Below the pieces are notes generated by a model. The model was given only the letters and a program-made list of their open reading frames with translations, was not told the DNA's origin and searched no databases. The position numbers and the translations under genes were made by a program. Below, in pieces: positions 6,717 through 11,490 of a DNA stretch of 11,490 nt; positions within the stretch are counted from its first letter, which is position 1; each line of letters begins with the position of its first letter. Source of the stretch: Dethiobacter sp. (GTDB taxonomy: Bacteria > Bacillota_D > Dethiobacteria > Dethiobacterales > Dethiobacteraceae). Location of the stretch: NCBI GenBank assembly GCA_018333395.1, contig JAGXSQ010000095.1, positions 1-11,490 on the forward strand, in the 5' to 3' direction.

Positions 6717-7789
6717 ACGGGGCGGTCCTGGCTCTGACGCCGCGCGGTAGGGTGCTGGCGCTTCTGGTGGGTAAACTGACCGGGTTTACTGTCTACCTGC
6801 CCAGTAAACTGCTGGAGCCGGGAGACGCAGCCGAGCCTTTTGATGCGCTGCGCGAGGCGCTGGCAGAGACTTTCGCCAGGCACAGGCAGCTAGTTCTGGT
6901 GATGGCGACCGGTATCGCTGTGCGGTTACTGGCACCGCTCCTAGAGGACAAGCGCAGGGACCCGGCGGTGGTGGTGCTCGATGAAGCTGGGCAGCACGCT
7001 ATTTCCCTGCTTTCTGGTCACTTCGGCGGAGCCAATGACCTAGCGCGTTCGCTCGGCGAAAAAATTGGTGCCGTGCCGGTGATTACAACTGCGACTGATG
7101 TTAATGGTCTTTTAGCCATCGATGTGTTGGCCAAACTACTAGGTTTAATGCCAGAGCCTTTCGCCTTGGTTAAAGAGTATAACGCTGCTCAGCTGCGCGG
7201 GGAGACAGTGGCTGTTTTTGCCAAGGGCTGGCCTCCGCTTTGTAAAGAGGGGGCAGGATTAAGCTTCCTGCCAGCCGATTCTTACGCCAGCCAGTGTGAC
7301 CGTTATGCCTGGCGGGCGGTAGTTACAGACCTGGCCTGTTGGCCGGGGGGCGATGGCGATTTGCACCTGCGCCCGGCTAGCCTTTATGTCGGCCTTGGCT
7401 GCCGTCGTGGTACGGCAGCGGCACAGGTGCTAGCGACAATCAAACAAGCATTGGCCAGACACAACTTGGCCTGCGCAAGCCTAGCGGCGCTGGCTACGAT
7501 TGAGGCCAAACGTGCTGAGCCGGGGTTGCTTCAGGCGGCAGCAGAACTTAAATTACCATTGCTTTTTTTTAGTGCGGCAGAGCTAGGGGGACTTACAAGG
7601 CCCTACGAGCAGTCGCCGTTTGTTTACCAAACGATGGGGGTGGGAGGCGTATGCGAACCGGCGGCTATCCTGGCGGCGAGCGGCGGCGAGGTGCTGGTGA
7701 AGAAAGAGAAAATGGAGGGGGTAACTGTAGCGGTGGCACGGGGCATCTCTCCGTGGTGGGAATTGGGCCCGGCACAAACCGGCAGTTGA
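6713..7789 (+). CDS. cbiG: CbiG, cobalt-precorrin-5A hydrolase
   Basis: CbiG opens the delta-lactone of cobalt-precorrin-5A and releases the C2 unit as acetaldehyde, the step that lets the anaerobic pathway contract the ring without oxygen. The 358-residue protein shows an N-terminal domain ending near LVMATGIAVRLLAPL (62-76), the middle signature LLSGHFGGANDLA (99-111) with ITTATDVNGLLAID (124-137), and the C-terminal domain opening with LYVGLGCRRGT (224-234) and including VCEPAAILAA (313-322). The start is GTG in a GTGA overlap with cbiF. Family members usually end near VTVAVAR (337-343); the last 15 residues here (GISPWWELGPAQTGS) look like read-through of cbiH DNA in another frame. See the finding on this junction. 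Confidence 0.92.
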   Translation: MNGAVLALTPRGRVLALLVGKLTGFTVYLPSKLLEPGDAAEPFDALREALAETFARHRQLVLVMATGIAVRLLAPLLEDKRRDPAVVVLDEAGQHAISLLSGHFGGANDLARSLGEKIGAVPVITTATDVNGLLAIDVLAKLLGLMPEPFALVKEYNAAQLRGETVAVFAKGWPPLCKEGAGLSFLPADSYASQCDRYAWRAVVTDLACWPGGDGDLHLRPASLYVGLGCRRGTAAAQVLATIKQALARHNLACASLAALATIEAKRAEPGLLQAAAELKLPLLFFSAAELGGLTRPYEQSPFVYQTMGVGGVCEPAAILAASGGEVLVKKEKMEGVTVAVARGISPWWELGPAQTGS

Positions 7790-8457
7790 CGCCGCAAGCG
7801 CTCACGGCGTTGCACGAGGCGGAGGTGGTGCTGGGGTACACGACTTACCTGCGCTTGGCAGCTCCTTTTATAGCTGGCAAGGAAATAGTGGCTTCAGGAA
7901 TGAAGCAGGAATGGACTAGGGCAGAAATGGCTGTGCGCTTGGCCGAGGAAGGAAAGCGCGTAGCTGTTGTTTCCAGTGGTGATCCTGGCGTTTATGGCAT
8001 GGCGGGCCCGATATTGGAGCTTGCGCCGAAAGATTTGGAAGTAGATGTTGTTCCCGGCGTTACGGCAGCGAGCGCGGCGGCAGCGGTGCTTGGCGCGCCA
8101 CTGATGCATGATTTTGCTGTCATCAGCCTTTCGGATCTGCTCACCCCTTGGGAGACTATCTCCCGCCGCTTAGCGGCCGCAGCTGAAGCCGACTTCATCA
8201 TTGTCCTTTACAACCCGCGCAGCAAGGGGCGGGCAGAGCATCTGGAGACGGCTCGCCAGATTATCCTTTCCCGCAGGACTTCTACTGTGACAGGATGGGT
8301 GAAAAACTGCGGGCGTGCCGGCGAGGTGAGCAAGCTAACGACGTTGGCCGAACTTGACACTAGTGAAGTTGATATGTTTACTACCGTTGTTATCGGCAAC
8401 AGCAGTACGTTTGTGCAAAACGGCCGTATGATTACGCCGCGGGGGTATGAAAAGTGA
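7753..8457 (+). CDS. cbiH: CbiH, cobalt-precorrin-3 C17-methyltransferase (ring-contracting)
   Basis: CbiH methylates C17 and drives ring contraction to cobalt-precorrin-4. The protein has the tetrapyrrole methylase loop VGIGPG (2-7), LGYTTYLRLA (27-36), SSGDPGVYGMAGP (74-86), VPGVTAASAAAAVLGAPL (100-117) and the CbiH/CobJ-specific HDFAVISLSDLLTPWE (119-134), then IIVLYNPRSKGR. The start is uncertain. GTG 7753 (234 residues) or GTG 7756 are the nearest start codons, but only GGGG at 7740-7743 could serve as a weak ribosome site. In-frame homology (GHLSVV) extends a few residues upstream. ATG 7651 would add 34 Gly/Arg-rich residues that are cbiG in another frame. The gene overlaps cbiG by 37 bases and meets cbiJ in a GTGA overlap. 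Confidence 0.9.
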   Translation: MVGIGPGTNRQLTPQALTALHEAEVVLGYTTYLRLAAPFIAGKEIVASGMKQEWTRAEMAVRLAEEGKRVAVVSSGDPGVYGMAGPILELAPKDLEVDVVPGVTAASAAAAVLGAPLMHDFAVISLSDLLTPWETISRRLAAAAEADFIIVLYNPRSKGRAEHLETARQIILSRRTSTVTGWVKNCGRAGEVSKLTTLAELDTSEVDMFTTVVIGNSSTFVQNGRMITPRGYEK

Positions 8458-9218
8458 TTCTTTTGCTTGGCGGGACAAAAGACGCACGTCTACTTGTTTC
8501 GGCGCTGAGTGCCGCTTTCCCCGGGGAAAATCTTACAGCTACAGCGGTAAGCGAGTATGGCGCTGACTTGCTGCGCGCCCAAGAGGGAGCCCAGGTTTTG
8601 CAGGGGAAGATGGACGCTGCTGCTTTGACTCGCTTTATCAGGGAAAAAGAGGTGCGGGTTTTGCTCGATGCTACCCATCCCTTTGCCGAGGGAGCGTCTC
8701 GTGAGGCGGAGCAGGCGGCTGGCCTTACAGGTATTCCCTATCTGCGCTATGAGCGGCCGCCGCTAGACAAAGTGACGCGAGAGGGGGTCCATCTGGTCGC
8801 TGATTTTTTGGAGGCGGCGCGTGTGGCGGCACAATTTGCAGGGACGATTTTTTTGACTATTGGCACTCGGCATCTAGGTGAGTTTCTGGCTGCGCTGCCC
8901 CAGGGCAGGAAAGTGGTGGCTAGGGTACTGCCGGAAGCAGAAAGCATCAGCAAATGTCGCGAGGTTGGTCTTACTCCTGCGGAAATTGTGGCTATTCAGG
9001 GGCCGCTGTCCTGCGAATTGAACGCGTCGTTGTTTGCCGCTTACGAGGCCGGAGTCGTGGTTTCCAAGGAAAGCGGTGACCTAGGCGGCACGCCGGAAAA
9101 GGTGCAGGCCGCGAGGAAGCTCGGAATTCCTATCGTGCTTGTGTCCCGTCCTGTCAAGCGTCCGGGACTAAACACCCCGCTGCAGGTAGTGGCAGAGTTG
9201 CAGAAAATTATTACGTAA
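8454..9218 (+). CDS. cbiJ: CbiJ, cobalt-precorrin-6A reductase
   Basis: CbiJ reduces the macrocycle of cobalt-precorrin-6A to 6B with a reduced nicotinamide cofactor. The 254-residue product carries the family features from end to end: ILLLGGTKDARLL at 2-14 (nucleotide-binding loop), LLDATHPFAEGAS at 70-82, YLRYERP at 96-102, FLTIGTRHL at 133-141, VARVLP at 155-160, AIQGPLSCELNASLF at 180-194 and VVSKESGDLGGTPEKVQAA at 202-220. It starts with GTG in a four-base GTGA overlap with cbiH, so the two are likely translated by the same ribosomes. The TAA stop is followed by a 25-base gap, the longest spacer between genes in the operon. Confidence 0.94.
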   Translation: MILLLGGTKDARLLVSALSAAFPGENLTATAVSEYGADLLRAQEGAQVLQGKMDAAALTRFIREKEVRVLLDATHPFAEGASREAEQAAGLTGIPYLRYERPPLDKVTREGVHLVADFLEAARVAAQFAGTIFLTIGTRHLGEFLAALPQGRKVVARVLPEAESISKCREVGLTPAEIVAIQGPLSCELNASLFAAYEAGVVVSKESGDLGGTPEKVQAARKLGIPIVLVSRPVKRPGLNTPLQVVAELQKIIT

Positions 9219-9228
9219 GGCTTTTTAC

Positions 9229-9236
9229 AAAGGAGG
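9229..9236 (+). promoter_or_regulatory. Consensus ribosome binding site of cbiX
   Basis: AAAGGAGG lies seven bases before GTG 9244 in the only clear spacer among the biosynthetic genes. It should allow initiation independent of upstream coupling and supports the GTG start. Confidence 0.8.
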
Positions 9237-9243
9237 AAGGGTT

Positions 9244-9627
9244 GTGTTAGAGCAAGCTATTTTGCTGGTTGGTCATGGGAGCAGGCTAGAGGAGGCCAAC
9301 GCGGCGCTGGTTAAACTGTGTGATCTGGCGGCCGGCAAACGTGTGGGTAGTATTATCAAGCATGCATTTTTGCAATTTGCCGCTCCCAGCCTGCCTGATG
9401 CTCTGGCCGGGTTGGCCACCGATGGCGTAAAGGAAATAACGGTTGTGCCCATTTTCCTGTATGAGGGCGTCCATATTCGGGAAGACCTTCCGGAAATCTT
9501 AGCCCACCAGGCAGAAAGATTCCCGGAAATGCGGGTAATTTTGGCGCCGGTGCTGGGCATTGACGAGCGGATGGCCGAAATTGTCTGGGAGCGCGTTGAT
9601 GCGGCACCCTCGCTTGAGGAGAGATAG
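9244..9627 (+). CDS. cbiX: CbiX (small form), sirohydrochlorin cobaltochelatase
   Basis: CbiX inserts Co2+ into sirohydrochlorin, the entry reaction of the anaerobic branch. At 127 residues this is the short single-domain form (CbiXS), about half the length of the two-domain CbiXL or CbiK, and is expected to work as a homodimer. Visible landmarks are ILLVGHGSR at 6-14 with H11, HAFLQFAAPSLPDAL at 40-54, and VVPIFLYEGVHIREDLP at 67-83 with H77. H11 and H77 match the two metal-binding histidines known in this family. There is no His-rich tail or Fe-S motif. The start is GTG with a consensus ribosome binding site. cbiC begins two bases after its stop. Specificity for cobalt over iron or nickel is inferred from the operon. 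Confidence 0.92.
   Translation: MLEQAILLVGHGSRLEEANAALVKLCDLAAGKRVGSIIKHAFLQFAAPSLPDALAGLATDGVKEITVVPIFLYEGVHIREDLPEILAHQAERFPEMRVILAPVLGIDERMAEIVWERVDAAPSLEER
9616..9623 (+). promoter_or_regulatory. Ribosome binding site that sets the cbiC start
   Basis: GAGGAGAG lies at the very end of cbiX, five bases before GTG 9629. It supports this GTG over the longer in-frame ATG at 9560, whose extra 23 residues are cbiX in another frame. Confidence 0.75.
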
Positions 9628-9628
9628 A

Positions 9629-10255
9629 GTGGAATATATTAAGGATCCCCAAAGAATTGAAGAGCTAAGTATGGCGATTATCATGGAGCGGCTGCAGGGT
9701 TATAGTTTCATGGAGGAAGAGTTAGCAGTAGTCAAACGAGTGGTCCACACTACCGGGGATGTTTCTTTCGCCGGGAAGTTGCTTTTCCATCCTGGGGCAG
9801 CGGCGGCAGGCGCTCACCTGCTGGCCGGCGGAGGCCGTCTCTGGTGTGATGTGGAAATGGTAAAGTCGGGCATCAACCGCCAAGCGGCGCAAGCGGCGGT
9901 GCTAGAAATTTACTGCCGCATTCATGAGCCGGAGGTGGCCGAAACGGCTAAGCGTATCGGCACAACCCGCGCTGCGGCGGCTATGTTTCAAGCGTTGACG
10001 GAGCAGCCGGAGGGCGGAGTCTTTGTTATTGGCAATGCGCCCACAGCACTGTTTGTCCTTCTGGAGGAGGTTATGGCCGGCCGGGCTAGGCCGGCACTGG
10101 TGGTGGGGACGCCGGTCGGGTTTGTCGGGGCGGCGGAGTCCAAAGAATGGCTGACCAGCTTCGACTTTCCCTGGATTACCGTACAGGGGGAGAAGGGCGG
10201 CAGTACAGTCGCAGCGGCGATTATTAACGCGCTTCTCATTTCCCGGAGAAAGTAG
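9629..10255 (+). CDS. cbiC: CbiC, cobalt-precorrin-8 methylmutase
   Basis: CbiC moves the methyl group from C11 to C12 to give cobyrinic acid. The 208-residue protein starts YIKDPQRIEELSMAII, a typical family opening. It contains RVVHTTGD at 37-44, where H40 corresponds to the catalytic histidine of this family, DVEMVKSGI at 74-82, VIGNAPTALF at 133-142, GTPVGFVGAAESKE at 160-173, and GEKGGSTVAAAIINAL at 187-202. In this last motif many relatives have Arg where E188 stands. The GTG start and upstream site fit well. cbiA follows after nine bases. A small inverted repeat lies inside the gene at 10076-10095. Confidence 0.94.
   Translation: MEYIKDPQRIEELSMAIIMERLQGYSFMEEELAVVKRVVHTTGDVSFAGKLLFHPGAAAAGAHLLAGGGRLWCDVEMVKSGINRQAAQAAVLEIYCRIHEPEVAETAKRIGTTRAAAAMFQALTEQPEGGVFVIGNAPTALFVLLEEVMAGRARPALVVGTPVGFVGAAESKEWLTSFDFPWITVQGEKGGSTVAAAIINALLISRRK
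10076..10095 (+). repeat. Inverted repeat inside cbiC
   Basis: GCCGGCC at 10076-10082 is the exact reverse complement of GGCCGGC at 10089-10095, with a six-base loop. It can form a 7-bp GC-only hairpin but has no T run after it, so it is not a terminator. It encodes Ala/Gly/Arg/Pro codons and may be a by-product of composition. Confidence 0.5.
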
Positions 10256-10264
10256 CTGAAGACT

Positions 10265-11490
10265 ATGGATAGAGTGATGATTGCCGGGACACAAAGCGGT
10301 GTAGGCAAAACGACGCTGACGGCAGGGCTGCTTTGGGCGCTGCGCAGGAGAGGTCACCGTGTTGTACCGTTTAAAGTCGGGCCGGACTACATTGACCCAG
10401 GGTTTCACACAGTAGCGGCCGGTGTGCCGGCAGGGAACCTGGATAGCTGGATGATGCCGTCCGACCAGGTGCTGGAAACTCTTTGGCGACGTGCCTGCGG
10501 TGGCTCGCTTACGGTGATTGAGGGTGTAATGGGCTTGTACGACGGACGCAAGGGAGATGATGCTGTAGGCAGTTCGGCCGAGGTGGCTAAAATTACGCGC
10601 ACGCCGGTGTTACTAGTGGCGAGTGGCGCGAAAATGGCTCAGAGTGCCGCAGCCCTTGTGGGAGGGTACGTTCATTTTGACCCGGAGCTCTCTTTTGCCG
10701 GCGTTGTTTTCAATCAGGTAGCTGGTGAGAGTCATTACAGGCTGCTGAAGGAAGCGGTGACCAAGCACCTAAAGGTGCCGGTGCTTGGCTACTTGCCGCG
10801 AGATATGGATATCTCCATTCCGGAGCGCCATCTGGGCCTGCAGGCCGCCGCTGAGCTTGCAGAGCTGCAACAGTTGCTAGATAGACTGGCGGACCTTGTG
10901 GAGCGGACCGTGGAGGTGCCTGCCATTCTAGCGGCGGCAGCTAAGGCTCCGCCGCTGCCGCCGCCGCGCCAGACAGTTTTTCCAGCAAAGACAGCGCCGC
11001 TCTCTTGCCGGATTGCTGTGGCCCGGGATGCAGCGTTTCATTTTTATTATCAGGAAAACCTGGATTTGCTTGGCGCTCTTGGGGCCGAACTGGTCGAGTT
11101 TTCCCCGCTTGCCGACCAGCAGTTGCCGGCCTGCTGTGACGGTGTGTACCTAGGAGGCGGTTTTCCTGAGCTTTTTGCCGCAAAACTTTCGGCTAATAAT
11201 CATCTGCGCCAAGCTCTGGCTGGTGCGGCGGCGGGAGGAATGCCTATTTATGCCGAATGTGGCGGGTATATGTATCTGGCGCAGGAACTGTCCGACTTAG
11301 AGGGACAAAAGTTTCCGATGGCTGGCGTTTTCCCGGGACAGGCCGTCATGCGGAACAAGCGAAGGGCGCTGGGTTACGTAGAGGTAACCGCAGCGCGAAA
11401 GTCTTTTTTCCTGCGTGCTGGCGAAGTGGCTCGTGGACATGAGTTTCACTGGTCGGAGATGGAAGGGGCCTCCAACGAGCAGCCGCTGTA
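10265..11490 (+). CDS. cbiA: CbiA, cobyrinate a,c-diamide synthase (3' end cut by window)
   Basis: CbiA amidates the a and c side chains of cobyrinic acid using glutamine and ATP. The 408 visible codons have no stop, and roughly 50 residues are probably missing at the right edge. The N-terminal synthetase domain shows the P-loop GTQSGVGKTT (8-17), PFKVGPDYIDPGFH (35-48) and IEGVMGLYDGR (85-95). A Pro/Ala-rich linker (about 222-243) leads to a class I glutamine amidotransferase domain with YLGGGFPE (295-302), YAECGGYMYLA (329-339) whose C332 is the expected nucleophile, and RGHEFHWSE (390-398). ATG 10265 gives the normal start MDRVMIAGT, though its upstream site is weak (GGAGAA at 10245-10250); ATG 10277 is an alternative. 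CobB, the aerobic homologue, is excluded by context. Confidence 0.94.
   Translation, partial: MDRVMIAGTQSGVGKTTLTAGLLWALRRRGHRVVPFKVGPDYIDPGFHTVAAGVPAGNLDSWMMPSDQVLETLWRRACGGSLTVIEGVMGLYDGRKGDDAVGSSAEVAKITRTPVLLVASGAKMAQSAAALVGGYVHFDPELSFAGVVFNQVAGESHYRLLKEAVTKHLKVPVLGYLPRDMDISIPERHLGLQAAAELAELQQLLDRLADLVERTVEVPAILAAAAKAPPLPPPRQTVFPAKTAPLSCRIAVARDAAFHFYYQENLDLLGALGAELVEFSPLADQQLPACCDGVYLGGGFPELFAAKLSANNHLRQALAGAAAGGMPIYAECGGYMYLAQELSDLEGQKFPMAGVFPGQAVMRNKRRALGYVEVTAARKSFFLRAGEVARGHEFHWSEMEGASNEQPL
10931..10964 (+). repeat. Inverted repeat in the CbiA linker coding region
   Basis: GCGGCGGCAG at 10931-10940 is the exact reverse complement of CTGCCGCCGC at 10955-10964, a 10-bp GC-rich stem with a 14-base loop. 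Five T residues follow at 10977-10981, twelve bases after the stem, which is too far for a normal intrinsic terminator. It sits where the Ala/Pro-rich interdomain linker is encoded. Confidence 0.6.

Noticed and set aside
7651..7752. CbiH start at ATG 7651
   Set aside because: The 34 added residues are Gly/Arg-rich cbiG DNA in another frame with no family resemblance, although GGAGG lies three bases upstream of the ATG. I kept GTG 7753 but flag the uncertainty.
9560..9628. N-terminal extension of CbiC from ATG 9560
   Set aside because: It overlaps cbiX out of frame, while GTG 9629 has a ribosome site and gives the usual family N-terminus.
10931..10981. Intrinsic terminator ending the operon within cbiA
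   Set aside because: The reading frame continues through intact catalytic motifs, and the T run is twelve bases beyond the stem instead of adjacent to it.
1..11490. Mobile elements, CRISPR arrays, tRNA or rRNA genes, defence systems
   Set aside because: I saw no direct-repeat arrays, transposase or integrase motifs, or tRNA-like ends; essentially all DNA from 192 on is coding for known cobalamin genes.

Overview
The window is one continuous plus-strand operon for cobalt uptake and anaerobic (early cobalt insertion) cobalamin biosynthesis. It holds 15 genes in the order cbiM-cbiN-cbiQ-cbiO-cbiD-cbiE-cbiT-cbiL-cbiF-cbiG-cbiH-cbiJ-cbiX-cbiC-cbiA, and the last one runs off the right edge. The strong purine-rich Shine-Dalgarno sites, frequent GTG/TTG starts, obligately 'anaerobic' enzyme set and small single-domain CbiX suggest an anaerobic Bacillota member. 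A Negativicutes/Sporomusa-like or clostridial host is plausible, but that is inference and no species is claimed.

Layout: 1-191 is a short AT-rich leader with no gene and no recognisable cobalamin riboswitch. 192-2915 encodes the ECF-type cobalt transporter: CbiM substrate-binding membrane subunit, CbiN small accessory subunit, CbiQ transmembrane coupling subunit and CbiO ATPase. 2899-10255 encodes the corrin-ring enzymes. 10265-11490 is the first 408 codons of cbiA. Genes overlap or sit within 25 bases of each other throughout, with no internal terminator or promoter that I can support, so translational coupling in one long transcript is likely.

How they work together: CbiMNQO imports Co2+. 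CbiX inserts it into sirohydrochlorin (made by enzymes not in this window). CbiL (C20), CbiH (C17 and ring contraction), CbiF (C11), CbiG (lactone opening and loss of C2), CbiD (C1), CbiJ (reduction), CbiE (C5), CbiT (C15 and decarboxylation) and CbiC (methyl migration) then build cobyrinic acid, and CbiA amidates the a and c side chains. Every step from sirohydrochlorin to cobyrinic acid a,c-diamide has a candidate gene here. Adenosylation, later amidation and nucleotide-loop genes are not seen and may lie downstream.

The main anomaly is the cbiG/cbiH junction. CbiH homology begins upstream of any good start codon, and one extra G in a four-G run would fuse the two genes into one reading frame. 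Otherwise this is a well-known pathway; I found no evidence for an undescribed system.
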